From assembly GCA_000424365.1 (NCBI GenBank), contig AUJT01000001.1, forward strand, positions 1 to 64,000: a stretch of DNA of 64,000 nucleotides, given 5' to 3'. This document shows, in pieces, positions 8,841 through 17,168 of the stretch; position 1 is the stretch's first letter, and every line of letters begins with the position of its first letter. The position numbers and the translations under genes were made by a program. Origin of the DNA: Lachnospiraceae bacterium NK4A144. GTDB lineage: Bacteria > Bacillota > Clostridia > Lachnospirales > Lachnospiraceae. The notes beneath the pieces are model-generated. The model saw only the letters and a program-made list of their open reading frames with translations. It was not told the DNA's origin and did no database searches.

Positions 8841-9611
8841 ATGACAAATAAGGAAAAAGCATTAGCACTCATCGGAACATTCGTATCAGGAGATACAGCA
8901 AAGGCAAAGGAACTTCTTGCACCAGGTTATATTCAGCATAACCTCGCATTTGGAACAGGGGCAGATGCATTTGTAGCAGCAGTTGAAGGACTTGCACAGG
9001 CACCTGTAAAAACAACAGTTAATAACATTCGTGCATTCGAGGATGGAGATAAGGTTTTCCTTCAGACAGTATATAATTTTGCAGGAGCAGGAGAGCAGGT
9101 CGGATTCGATGTTTTTAGATTCGATGCAGACGGTAAGATTGCAGAGCACTGGGATAATCTGGCAGACAAGGCAGCTCCTAATCCTTCAGGACATACTCAG
9201 ATTGATGGAACTCTTGAGAAGAAAGATGTAGACAAGGAAGAAACACGTAAGGTTGTTGCCGGATTTGTAGGCGATGTACTCCGCGGGGAGAATCCGGATA
9301 AGCTTACTTCATATTATGACGGAGACAAGTACATTCAGCATAACACAGCAATAGCAGATGGTCTTTCCGGTCTTGGAGCTGCACTTGAAGCTATGGCTAA
9401 GCAAGGTATTTCGATGGTTTACAACAAGACACATATGGTTCTTGCAGATGGAGATTATGCTCTTGCCTGCTCGGAAGGAACCTTTGGCGATGTACCTACA
9501 ACCTACTATGATCTGTTCCGTGTTGAGAACGGATTTATCGCAGAGCACTGGGATGTAATGGAGACATTAGCTGATAAGTCTACATGGGCTAATGAAAACG
9601 GAAAGTTTTAA
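8841..9611 (+). CDS. Tandem SnoaL-like (NTF2 fold) protein
   Basis: 256 residues beginning MTNKEKALAL, made of two similar halves. Each has a YIQHN motif and an IAEHWD motif, typical of the SnoaL-like branch of the NTF2 superfamily (predicted SnoaL-like aldol condensation enzymes, often stress-linked). An open frame runs back to 8715 but overlaps the promoter; ATG 8841 has GGAAAGGA upstream. It is the probable target of the Rrf2 regulator encoded just downstream. Reaction unknown. Confidence 0.85.
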   Translation: MTNKEKALALIGTFVSGDTAKAKELLAPGYIQHNLAFGTGADAFVAAVEGLAQAPVKTTVNNIRAFEDGDKVFLQTVYNFAGAGEQVGFDVFRFDADGKIAEHWDNLADKAAPNPSGHTQIDGTLEKKDVDKEETRKVVAGFVGDVLRGENPDKLTSYYDGDKYIQHNTAIADGLSGLGAALEAMAKQGISMVYNKTHMVLADGDYALACSEGTFGDVPTTYYDLFRVENGFIAEHWDVMETLADKSTWANENGKF

Positions 9612-9732
9612 CTCAGTCGGAGTACAAGCTCCGACTGAGTTAAACGCTCCGCGAGGATGCGCACGGATTCGGACAGGAATTTGTCTGCTGAAGCAGACCC
9701 GAATCCGGCGCGAAAGACTCGCGAGCGAGTCT
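9609..9732. other. Cluster of strong hairpins after the SnoaL-like gene
   Basis: Three back-to-back hairpins. A perfect 14-bp stem at 9609-9642 includes the stop codon. A nested structure joins GGATTCGG with CCGAATCC around GTCTGC-TGAA-GCAGAC. A 9-bp stem AAGACTCGC/GCGAGTCTT ends near 9732. None has a T-tract, so they are not plain terminators. No flanking target duplication was found. Possible dispersed palindromic repeat or mRNA-stabilising structure. Confidence 0.5.
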
Positions 9733-9734
9733 TG

Positions 9735-9757
9735 ACTGTAACCATTGCAACTACATC
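9735..9757. promoter_or_regulatory. Second Rrf2-type operator
   Basis: ACTGTAAC-CATTGCA-ACTACATC matches the 8705-8727 operator at 16 of 23 positions with the same N7 spacing. It lies about 95 bases before the Rrf2 start and beside a TTGACT box at 9732-9737. Predicted autoregulatory site. Confidence 0.6.
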
Positions 9758-9784
9758 TGCTACGAAGTAAAATGATGGCAGGAG

Positions 9785-9823
9785 GGCGCAGAACAATCGT
9801 CTAGTGGACGATTGTTCTGCGCC
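9785..9823. other. 17-bp perfect hairpin in Rrf2 leader
   Basis: A perfect 17-bp stem (9785-9801 with 9807-9823) and 5-base loop, ending 27 bases before the Rrf2 start codon, without a T-run. It could stabilise the mRNA or act as an mRNA-level control. Confidence 0.6.
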
Positions 9824-9850
9824 GACCGAAATGGAATGGAGAGATTAAAA

Positions 9851-10291
9851 ATGCAGATATCAAGCAGATTTACGGTTGCACTTCATATTTTTACATGTGT
9901 GGATACATTTAAGGATGAACACAAGGTAACGAGCGATTTTCTTGCAGCCAGTATAAATACGAATCCTGTCATCATTAGAAAGATACTTACTCAGCTTAAG
10001 AACGCAGGGCTAATAAATGTTATCAGAGGAACAGGCGGAATAGAGCTTACAAGAGATCTTAAAGATATAACTTTTTATGATGTGTATCAGGCAATTGAGC
10101 CTTTGGAGGATGGAGATTTATTTAGATTTCATGAATCACCAAATCCAGAGTGCCCTGTTGGTAGGAATATCCATTTACTTTTGGATGATAAGTTGAAAAG
10201 CATCCAGGAAGCGATGGAATCAGAGATGAAAAAATACACTCTTAATGATTTAAGATCCGGAATGCAAGAACTGTTGGCAAAAGAAGCTTAA
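9851..10291 (+). CDS. Rrf2 family transcriptional regulator
   Basis: 146 residues beginning MQISSRFTVALHIF, typical of Rrf2, with the winged HTH (LAASINTNPVIIRKIL, GLINVIRGTGG). The segment around residues 85-105 keeps only one Cys (NPECPVG), so it is probably not a [2Fe-2S] sensor of the IscR type. Start 9851 is preferred over in-frame TTG 9812 and ATG 9836 by homology and GGAGAG spacing. It probably represses itself and the SnoaL-like gene. A terminator follows. Confidence 0.88.
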   Translation: MQISSRFTVALHIFTCVDTFKDEHKVTSDFLAASINTNPVIIRKILTQLKNAGLINVIRGTGGIELTRDLKDITFYDVYQAIEPLEDGDLFRFHESPNPECPVGRNIHLLLDDKLKSIQEAMESEMKKYTLNDLRSGMQELLAKEA

Positions 10292-10296
10292 CAATG

Positions 10297-10328
10297 AGAC
10301 TCTGAGGTGTTTACTTCAGAGTCTTTTT
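10297..10328 (+). terminator. Intrinsic terminator after Rrf2 gene
   Basis: Stem AGACTCTGA (10297-10305) with TCAGAGTCT (10316-10324), followed by a T-run. Confidence 0.85.
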
Positions 10329-10334
10329 AGAAGG

Positions 10335-11057
10335 ATGCGGAAGCTGCTTATCTGTTTGTCCCCAGAGCTGTATCATTACTACCGGGATTCCGTATGTCAT
10401 AGAGCAGGAACATTGTCTGCACTTACGACATTTTGTCAGCCAGGCTATGGAAGATGTATTCAAATAATCCGCCTACAAGGTGGTTACACACAAGAGGAAT
10501 TTTCAAGATTGCTTGATACAGACAGATGTACGGTTGCAGTCTGGGAGTGTGAGTTTGAGGAAAGGCATCCTAAACCTCAAAGATTTGAAAAGATAAAAGA
10601 GATTGCAGGAAATTTATGAATAAGTTTAAGCAAACTTGTTGAGAATCCTGATTGCTATAAGGATGAATATACTTTATTTGTTGAAGGAAATTATGGTAAG
10701 AAAATAAGACAAATAAGGCTAGCAGCAACAATGACATATCAGGAATTTGCAATATCTATCGGTTGTGATTCTGAAACATTAGAGCATTGGGAAATAGGAT
10801 GGCAAAAACCATTAAGAAAGTATTTTGATGCCATAAAAGAAATTGCTATCAAGGTTGGAATAGAATTACAAAAATTAAACGACACCCCTGAGTATTTTGG
10901 AAGTCAATATCAAGATTTTATTGGTTATGAATGCGGTAAGAAAGTAAAAAGTATTCGTATGGCATATGGATACACTCAAGATCAGTTGGGGCAGTTGGTA
11001 GGATGCACAGGTGAAGCTATAGGAAAGTGGGAACGGGAATTAAGTGCCCCGACTTGA
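10335..11057 (+). pseudogene. Multi-HTH (XRE-like) gene interrupted by TGA
   Basis: One continuous frame from 10335 to 11057 encodes three tandem HTH_XRE-like repeats of about 60 residues (IRLQGGYTQEEFSRLL, IRLAATMTYQEFAISIG, IRMAYGYTQDQLGQLVG), each followed by a WE motif. A single in-frame TGA at 10617-10619 separates repeat 1 from repeats 2-3; the sequence on both sides stays coherent. The second half can be read from ATG 10731 as a 108-residue two-HTH protein. It may be a pseudogene or two separate products. It lies upstream of the macrodomain/sirtuin pair, for which it could once have been a regulator. Confidence 0.65.
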
Positions 11058-11101
11058 GTTATTTTAAAAGTCTGGAAAATAAAGAAGGGAGTTGATATCT
11101 C

Positions 11102-11884
11102 ATGAACCATACTGAACAGAGAATTTGGTTAATTAAAGAATTACAAAGAGATGAATCCCAGCTAAGTGATTATCCTATCCCAAATGATGAGCAAGGGCAG
11201 AAGGATTTACTTCGTGGTCTTATGAATATATGGGTACCTAAAGATCTAAGTGATGAATTTCTTAAGATACAGGATGAATATCTAACAGAAGAAAATAGAC
11301 GTGCCGGCATTACAGATATAAATGATTTAGAACCCATAAAAAGTGATAATCGTATATATTTATGGCAAGGAGACATGACAACACTTCGGGTGGATGCATT
11401 GACGAATCCTGCTAATTCAGAGCTTTTGGGCTGCTGGAGAATCCTGCATAATTGTGCGGATAACATTGTACACTCGAAATCCGGACTCATGCTAAGAAAA
11501 ACATGTAACTGCATCATGGAAAAGCAGGGACATCCAGAGCCAACAGGGCAGGCTAAGATTACTCCGGCGTATAATTTACCTTGTGATTATGTTATTCATA
11601 CCGTGGGCCCTATAGTTCAAGGACCTCTGACTAAAAAGCATGAGGAACTATTGGCATCCTGCTATAAATCATGCCTTGATATAGCAGAGGAAAACGGTGT
11701 TAAGAGCATTGCTCTTTGTTGTATTTCTACCGGTGTTTTCATGTTCCCTAATCAGAGAGCTGCTGAGATTGCTGTAGAGACAGTTAAAAACTGGCTTGAT
11801 GAGACAGGCAGTGAGATGAAGATTGTTTTCAATGTATTTAAGGATCTTGATTTTGAAATATATGAAAAACTGTTAAATGGTTAA
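11102..11884 (+). CDS. Zinc-dependent macrodomain protein-ADP-ribose hydrolase
   Basis: 260 residues. About 80 N-terminal helical residues precede a macrodomain of the zinc-containing type linked to class M sirtuins. Cys111, His116 and Cys118 (LLGCWRILHNC) fit the zinc ligand pattern, and NPANS (102-106) replaces the usual NAANS. Later motifs are PTGQAKITPAYNLP, VIHTVGP and CISTGVFMFP. The family removes ADP-ribose from proteins modified by SirTM. It has GAAGGGAG upstream and is followed 20 bases later by the sirtuin gene, so the two are surely co-expressed. Confidence 0.88.
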   Translation: MNHTEQRIWLIKELQRDESQLSDYPIPNDEQGQKDLLRGLMNIWVPKDLSDEFLKIQDEYLTEENRRAGITDINDLEPIKSDNRIYLWQGDMTTLRVDALTNPANSELLGCWRILHNCADNIVHSKSGLMLRKTCNCIMEKQGHPEPTGQAKITPAYNLPCDYVIHTVGPIVQGPLTKKHEELLASCYKSCLDIAEENGVKSIALCCISTGVFMFPNQRAAEIAVETVKNWLDETGSEMKIVFNVFKDLDFEIYEKLLNG

Positions 11885-11904
11885 GCTATAAGGAGTGTTT
11901 TATA

Positions 11905-12900
11905 ATGACAACGGCTAAGATCAGATCGTTTCAGCCAAATGGATATCAGGAAACAATAAAAAAAGGTTTAAGTGCCATACATAGCTTTAACAGCGGTATG
12001 TCCCTTGGGAAAGATGATGATATAGAGCAGCTTGACAGATTAAAAGAAGAAATAAAGACAGCTGATGCTATTGTTATTGGAGCCGGGGCAGGACTTTCTA
12101 CTTCCGCAGGGTTTACGTACAGTGGAGACCGGTTTAAAAAGTGGTTTTCTGATTTTGAAGAAAAATATGGTTTTCAAGACATGTATTCAGGAGGGTTTTA
12201 CCCATACAAAACCAAGGAAGAGTTCTGGGCATATTGGTCAAGGTATATCTACATCAACAGATACCTTGATGCACCTAAAGATACTTATACAAAACTTTAT
12301 AACCTTGTTAAGGATAAAGATTACTTTGTGATTACTACAAACGTGGATCATTGCTTTCAGAAAGCAGGCTTTGATAAGAAAAGATTATTTTACACTCAGG
12401 GAGATTTTGGTCTGTTTCAAAGTCTGAATCCTGCAATTAGGGAAAACTTTGATAATGAAGACTGGGTGATGAATGCCATGGAATCTCAGGGATTTGTTAA
12501 GGATGGGAATGGAATTTTTGCAATGCCATCTGGTGGTGGAGTCAGAATGGAAATTGACAGCAGTTTGATTCCAAAGTGTCCGATTGATGGCAGTGATGTC
12601 ACCATGAATCTTAGAAGTGATGATACATTCCTTGAAGATGGAGGCTGGCATAGAGCATCAGCGGCTTATTCTGATTTCCTTAGAAGACATGAAAAACTGC
12701 ATGTGCTTTTCCTGGAGCTTGGGGTAGGCAGCAATACACCAGTAATAATTAAGTATCCATTCTGGCAAATGACAATGGAAAATGAAAAAGCTACATATGC
12801 ATGCTTAAATTACAAAGAGGCATACTGTCCCAAAGAGATAGAAGATAGGAGCGTATGCATTAACAGTGATATAGATGAGCTTTTGGATAAACTGGCATGA
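11905..12900 (+). CDS. Class M sirtuin (SirTM-like ADP-ribosyltransferase)
   Basis: 331 residues of the Sir2 fold: NAD-binding GAGAGLSTSAG (59-69), TTNVDHCFQKAGF (144-156) and ELGVGSNTP (271-279). The catalytic loop reads TQGD, with Gln165 in place of the usual His, a mark of class M sirtuins, which ADP-ribosylate rather than deacylate. In known operons the target is a lipoylated GcvH-like protein made with LplA2; neither gene is here, so the target in this organism is unknown. Start ATG 11905 has AAGGAG. It pairs with the macrodomain hydrolase as writer and eraser. Confidence 0.88.
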   Translation: MTTAKIRSFQPNGYQETIKKGLSAIHSFNSGMSLGKDDDIEQLDRLKEEIKTADAIVIGAGAGLSTSAGFTYSGDRFKKWFSDFEEKYGFQDMYSGGFYPYKTKEEFWAYWSRYIYINRYLDAPKDTYTKLYNLVKDKDYFVITTNVDHCFQKAGFDKKRLFYTQGDFGLFQSLNPAIRENFDNEDWVMNAMESQGFVKDGNGIFAMPSGGGVRMEIDSSLIPKCPIDGSDVTMNLRSDDTFLEDGGWHRASAAYSDFLRRHEKLHVLFLELGVGSNTPVIIKYPFWQMTMENEKATYACLNYKEAYCPKEIEDRSVCINSDIDELLDKLA

Positions 12901-12929
12901 TTTCAGAAAAAGAAATTATCGGTATTAAA

Positions 12930-12955
12930 GAGAAAATACATTTCTCCCTTTTTTG
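12930..12955 (+). terminator. Short terminator after sirtuin gene
   Basis: GAGAAA (12930-12935) pairs with TTTCTC (12941-12946), followed by CCTTTTTT. Confidence 0.6.
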
Positions 12956-13010
12956 CATTTGTGTTGCTCATGATAGAATAATTAAGAATCGGTGTTTGTG
13001 AGGAACGGAT

Positions 13011-13505
13011 ATGAAAACAATATATCTGATTGGCGGTACAATGGGCGTCGGTAAAACGACGGTAAGTCAGCAGCTGAAAAAGGAGTTGCCGAACAGTGTT
13101 TTTCTTGACGGCGATTGGTGTTGGGATGCCAATCCGTTTCAGGTAACAGAAGAAACAAAAGCCATGGTCATGCGCAACATCTGCTTCTTGCTGAATAGTT
13201 TTCTCCACTGTACGGCCTATAAAAATATCATTTTCTGCTGGATAATGCATGAACAATCCATTATTGACGAAATAATCAATAGTCTGGACACAGGAGATGC
13301 GAGAGTCATAAAGATTTCGCTTATGATCGATGAAACCAATTTGCGTAAAAGACTCTTTGCTGACATCGCCAGGGGGATCCGTAGTAACGATGTAATCGAC
13401 AGAAGTGTTGCAAGAATCAACATGTATCAAATACTTGACACCATAAAAGTGGATACAGTCAATAAGAACGTTTGTGAAATCGTGAGCGAAATACTGACGC
13501 TTTGA
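13011..13505 (+). CDS. P-loop nucleotide kinase-like protein
   Basis: 164 residues with Walker A GGTMGVGKTT (8-17), a following LDGDWCWD segment as in small-molecule kinases, and RSNDVIDRSVAR, an arginine-rich lid-like segment. It resembles AAA_18/shikimate-kinase-like phosphotransferases found singly in Firmicutes, including near resistance or acetyltransferase genes. Substrate unknown. It stands alone between the sirtuin terminator and a leftward HsdS relic. Confidence 0.75.
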   Translation: MKTIYLIGGTMGVGKTTVSQQLKKELPNSVFLDGDWCWDANPFQVTEETKAMVMRNICFLLNSFLHCTAYKNIIFCWIMHEQSIIDEIINSLDTGDARVIKISLMIDETNLRKRLFADIARGIRSNDVIDRSVARINMYQILDTIKVDTVNKNVCEIVSEILTL

Positions 13506-13507
13506 TA

Positions 13508-13816
13508 TCAACAATTCCAGTTTACCGGGAAGTCGCCAAATCGGGCTTTGATTAGTTCATCCAGTTTCTGTAATTCCTCTTCTCTTGCAGAAATGATTCT
13601 TGAAACTTTATCAAGGTTATTGGATATCTCAGCTTGTATCTCCATTGATGGATATGGTATTAAAGTAGCATCAAAATCCTTCTTTACAATATGCTTCATT
13701 GTTGCACCATGTGTCTTTGATGCCATCTCATTCAGCTTTCGCCTTACTGCATAAACAAAATAGTTCTTATCAATTTCCAGTTTGCAGAGATGCCGTTGGT
13801 AAGAGAGGTATGCCAT
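13508..13816 (-). pseudogene. Type I restriction HsdS fragment
   Basis: A leftward 102-codon frame carries an internal piece of a type I specificity subunit: RRKLNEMASKTHGATM, KDFDATLIPYPSMEIQ, then the coiled-coil spacer EISNNLDKVSRIISA and LQKLDELIKARF. Both ends are cut: the usual MFGD continuation is lost (it reads FGDFPVNWNC then stop), and the upstream half ends at the GNAT start. About 90 codons of a gene normally near 400. It marks a former restriction locus and a recombination junction. Confidence 0.8.
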
Positions 13817-14357
13817 GATACTTGAAACGAAAAGATTGATCCTCCGACCGTGGGAAGAAAGCGATGCGGAGAATTTATTTAAATATGCAAGTCATCCTGA
13901 TGTGGGACCAATCGCAGGATGGGCGGTTCATACAAGTGTAGAGAATAGCCGTGAAATAATCAGGAGGGTTCTTTCAGCGCCGGAGACCTATGCTGTAGTA
14001 TTAAGAGAATCAGGCCAGCCTGTTGGCAGCATTGGACTTATGCTTGGGAAAGCCAGCAATATTGGCCTTCCTGATTCAGAAGGTGAAATCGGCTACTGGA
14101 TCGGAGTTCCGTATTGGGGACGAGGGCTGATACCGGAAGCAGTCAGGGAATTGATGCGCTACGGTTTTGAAAACCTGAAACTAAATAAAATATGGTGTGG
14201 TTACTTTGATGGGAATGAAAAGTCAAAGCGTGTTCAGGAGAAGTGCGGTTTTCATTATCATCATACGGCCTATAATGTGCCATGTGCCATAGAGGGCGTT
14301 CTCCGAACGGAACACATAACATGCCTTTCCAAAGAGGAATGGCAGTCTGTCAGATAA
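13815..14357 (+). CDS. GNAT acetyltransferase, RimJ/RimL-like
   Basis: 180 residues beginning [20 protein letters not shown], the usual RimJ/RimL start, with the acetyl-CoA loop [11 protein letters not shown] near residue 98 and [13 protein letters not shown] in the last strand and helix. It acetylates an amine, possibly an N-terminus or a small antibiotic. The start overlaps the HsdS relic on the other strand. The ribosome site (GAGAGG) is usable but weak. Confidence 0.85.
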   Translation: MILETKRLILRPWEESDAENLFKYASHPDVGPIAGWAVHTSVENSREIIRRVLSAPETYAVVLRESGQPVGSIGLMLGKASNIGLPDSEGEIGYWIGVPYWGRGLIPEAVRELMRYGFENLKLNKIWCGYFDGNEKSKRVQEKCGFHYHHTAYNVPCAIEGVLRTEHITCLSKEEWQSVR

Positions 14358-14413
14358 CTTCAATTTGTCGGGCTGAAGTTGGCGTGTTATATCGGAAGTT
14401 ATGATATGTGTGC

Positions 14414-14463
14414 TTGACACAAATACTCCTATATCGTAGTATAAAACTACGATATAGGAGTAT
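14414..14463 (+). promoter_or_regulatory. Promoter with perfect 41-bp MarR palindrome
   Basis: TTGACA (14414-14419), 17-base spacer, TAGTAT (14437-14442). A perfect inverted repeat with 18-bp arms (14423-14440 and 14446-14463) and a 5-base centre covers the -10 box, the start site and the GGAG ribosome site. It predicts tight autorepression by the MarR protein and possible hairpin masking of the ribosome site. Confidence 0.85.
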
Positions 14464-14469
14464 TAAATT

Positions 14470-14907
14470 ATGAAGACAAATGGTGGATTTCTTGTTACAA
14501 AAATAAAACAGCTGGGTGATCGTATATTTGAAAGGATACTGGCAGAAAAAAACATTGATGCATTTAACGGAGCTCAGGGAAGGATTCTTTATGTCTTATG
14601 GCAGGAAGATGGTGTTCCTATTAAAATTATTTCCGAGAAAAGCGGACTTGCAATTACTTCACTTACAACCATGCTTGAGCGGATGGAAAAAAACGGACTG
14701 ATAAGCCGAAAAACGGATGAAGCTGATAAGAGAAAAACTCTTCTGTTCCTCACAGATAAAGCCAAAGAACTTAAAGAAGCTTATGACTCCGTATCCAATG
14801 AGATGGGGAATATTTATTATCGTGATTTTACGGATAAAGAGATTCTTCAGTTTGAAGAGTATCTTAACCGCATCAGGGTAAACCTTGAGGAATGGAGTGA
14901 CAAATGA
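14470..14907 (+). CDS. MarR family regulator of radical SAM mobile pair
   Basis: 145 residues with the MarR winged helix (IISEKSGLAITSLTTML, RMEKNGLISRKTDEADKRK). Its stop overlaps the next start (ATGA), so it is coupled to the two radical SAM genes. The three genes match the known radical SAM mobile pair module (MarR regulator plus proteins A and B). The operator palindrome directly upstream is probably its binding site. Ligand unknown. Confidence 0.88.
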   Translation: MKTNGGFLVTKIKQLGDRIFERILAEKNIDAFNGAQGRILYVLWQEDGVPIKIISEKSGLAITSLTTMLERMEKNGLISRKTDEADKRKTLLFLTDKAKELKEAYDSVSNEMGNIYYRDFTDKEILQFEEYLNRIRVNLEEWSDK

Positions 14908-15602
14908 GTATTTGTATTAAAGATCAGATTCAGAACATGAATCTTGTTATAGGGTGCACTGTTGGATGTCCGTACTGCTATGCCAGAAACAATACGAGGC
15001 GTTATCACATCATAGATGATTTTGAAAAGCCACAGTTTTTTCAAGGAAAGCTTCGTATGATGGAAAAGAAAAAGCCGCAGAATTTTCTGCTGACCGGCAT
15101 GAGCGATCTCTCGGGATGGCATGAGGAATGGAGAGAGGAAGTCTTTAAAAAGATAGCAGAGAATCCTCAGCACCAGTTTCTTTTTCTTACCAAACGACCG
15201 GATCTTCTGTCTTTTGAAACAGATCTTGATAATGCATGGTTTGGTGTTACAGTTACGAGAAAGTCTGAGTTATGGCGTATTGATGCACTGCGGAGCAATG
15301 TGAAGGCAAAAAAATATCATGTTACCTTTGAGCCTTTGTTCGATGATCCGGGTAAGGTTGATCTTACAGGCATTGACTGGATTGTGGTGGGAACCATGAC
15401 AGGTGCAAAGAGCAGGACTGTTAAAACAGATCCCGGGTGGGCTTATTCATTGACAGAACAGGCTCATGAACTGAACATTCCTGTATTCTGGAAAGAAGAT
15501 CTTGTTCCGATTATGGGAGAAAAAATGATACAGGAAATGCCGGATGCTTTTAACAAAGTGCTGGAGGAACAGAGGATATGGAACAACCAAAAATCAAAGT
15601 AA
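14904..15602 (+). CDS. Radical SAM mobile pair protein A
   Basis: 232 residues with an N-terminal CTVGCPYCYARN motif (Cys18, Cys22, Cys25: CX3CX2C) for a radical SAM 4Fe-4S cluster, followed by FLLTGMSDLSGWH, FLFLTKRPD and FEPLFDDPG, which also resemble DUF5131/Gp37-Gp68 proteins. It is always found with protein B in mobile contexts; the substrate is unknown. It overlaps MarR by 4 bases and protein B by 25. Confidence 0.85.
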   Translation: MSICIKDQIQNMNLVIGCTVGCPYCYARNNTRRYHIIDDFEKPQFFQGKLRMMEKKKPQNFLLTGMSDLSGWHEEWREEVFKKIAENPQHQFLFLTKRPDLLSFETDLDNAWFGVTVTRKSELWRIDALRSNVKAKKYHVTFEPLFDDPGKVDLTGIDWIVVGTMTGAKSRTVKTDPGWAYSLTEQAHELNIPVFWKEDLVPIMGEKMIQEMPDAFNKVLEEQRIWNNQKSK

Positions 15603-16501
15603 ATCATATAGAAACAAAAAGTGTAATGACAAAATCGAATACTCCTATTGGAGGATATTCGGTGAATCCCTATGTGGGGTGTCCCCATGCCTGTAAATAC
15701 TGCTACGCATCTTTTATGAAACGCTTTACAGGGCATACGGAGGAATGGGGAACTTTCATGGATGTGAAAGACTGGCCTGAAATAAAGAATCCAAAGAAGT
15801 ATGCTGGCCAGAAGGTAATCATTGGAACAGTTACGGATGGTTATAATCCGCTAGAGGAAACATATAAAAATACAAGAAGACTTCTGGAAGAACTAAAGAA
15901 CAGTGGTGCGGACATACTTATCTGCACAAAGTCAGACCTTGTACTAAGAGATCTGGATCTGCTAAAAGAGATCAATGAAAATAGCAGACTTACAGTATCA
16001 TGGTCAATCAATACTCTCGATGAAGAGTTTAAAGATGATATGGATGCGGCAGTAAGCATAGAAAGAAGGCTTGCTGCAATGAAAGAGGTATATGCGGCAG
16101 GCATTCGTACAATTTGCTTCATTTCACCCGTGTTCCCGGGGATTACGGATATAGAAGCAATCATAGACAGGACAAAAGATCAGTGTGACCTTGTATGGCT
16201 TGAGAATCTGAATCTTCGCGGAGGTTTTAAGGCAGATATCATGAAATACATTTCCGATAAACATCCAGATCTGGTGCCACTGTATGACGAAATCTATAAT
16301 AAAAAGAACCGCAGCTATTTTGAAGCGCTGGAAAAGAAAGCAGAAGAGCTGGCTAAAAAGTATGATTGCAGGTTTGTTGATAATGAAACTCCGTATGAGA
16401 GAGTAGAGAAAGGACATCCAACAATCGTAGATTACTTTTACCACGAAGAAGTAAGAGGAACTGCCAATAGTGGAAAGAGAAATGTAATACATAATCCTTG
16501 A
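15578..16501 (+). CDS. Radical SAM mobile pair protein B
   Basis: 307 residues with NPYVGCPHACKYCYA (Cys35, Cys39, Cys42) for the SAM cluster and SPL-like features (GTVTDGYNPLEETYKNTRRL, ICTKSDLVLRDLD). The end PTIVDYFYHEEVR is typical. It overlaps protein A, so the pair is probably made as a complex. The reaction is unknown; a resistance or nucleic-acid repair role is a guess. A decayed copy of its C-terminus lies at 32229-32309. Confidence 0.87.
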   Translation: MEQPKIKVNHIETKSVMTKSNTPIGGYSVNPYVGCPHACKYCYASFMKRFTGHTEEWGTFMDVKDWPEIKNPKKYAGQKVIIGTVTDGYNPLEETYKNTRRLLEELKNSGADILICTKSDLVLRDLDLLKEINENSRLTVSWSINTLDEEFKDDMDAAVSIERRLAAMKEVYAAGIRTICFISPVFPGITDIEAIIDRTKDQCDLVWLENLNLRGGFKADIMKYISDKHPDLVPLYDEIYNKKNRSYFEALEKKAEELAKKYDCRFVDNETPYERVEKGHPTIVDYFYHEEVRGTANSGKRNVIHNP

Positions 16502-16551
16502 TGGAAGAATAAACCGGAAGTTAATCGCACAACTTCAAATTGCCAGAGGAC

Positions 16552-16944
16552 ATGATGAGAAAGAAATTATTATTATTTATTATTTATGGTTTTATATTTA
16601 TATCTTTTTTTTATGGATTTAATCTTCAGGAACCTTCACTTTCGGTAGATTTTGGCGATGGTACTATGTACGCAGTATGTTATACAGAAGCGGGAAGGTT
16701 AATAAATAATATAGTTAGCGCTATTTTTGCAATCATAATGATTATTCCGTTGATTATAGATTTATTGAATAAAAAAATAAAATTAACGTATAAGATATGG
16801 CCTATATTGGTTAGTTATACCATTGCCTTGGGTATATGTTTTATTATGATTTTCCATTATAATCCTATAGCAGATTTATCACACAAGGCATTTATATTTT
16901 TTAATGAAAATGTCGTAAAGATGCAATATTTGGAAATCCTTTGA
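16552..16944 (+). CDS. Small AT-rich membrane protein, unknown
   Basis: 130 residues with three hydrophobic spans (about 4-24, 50-70 and 85-105) and no known motif. Start ATG 16552 follows AGAGGA. It and the LRR gene downstream are clearly more AT-rich than the surroundings, suggesting separate acquisition. The tail is polar and ends abruptly, so a truncated 3' end is possible. The following 220 bases hold only very short frames. Confidence 0.55.
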   Translation: MMRKKLLLFIIYGFIFISFFYGFNLQEPSLSVDFGDGTMYAVCYTEAGRLINNIVSAIFAIIMIIPLIIDLLNKKIKLTYKIWPILVSYTIALGICFIMIFHYNPIADLSHKAFIFFNENVVKMQYLEIL

Positions 16945-17168
16945 AACTATGCTTCTTGAATGGTGCAAAAATAGTACCAACGAATTGGAAGGACTGAAAA
17001 TATGTATAATGACCTGCAGGAATTCATAACAGGCTGTAACAATATCATTAGGGAAAAATAAGTTACGCATGAGGAGGTTATTGTTTATTTCATTTAATGA
17101 TGTTGAAGTATAAGTCTTACAGGTCATGAACATATAGAAAAAACTGAAGGATAAAGAAGGCGAAAGAT

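Noticed and set aside
17002-17061. 19-residue ORF (MYNDLQEFITGCNNIIREK)
   Set aside because: Has a plausible look of an N-terminus but is very short, with no partner frame; may be a scrap of a lost gene.
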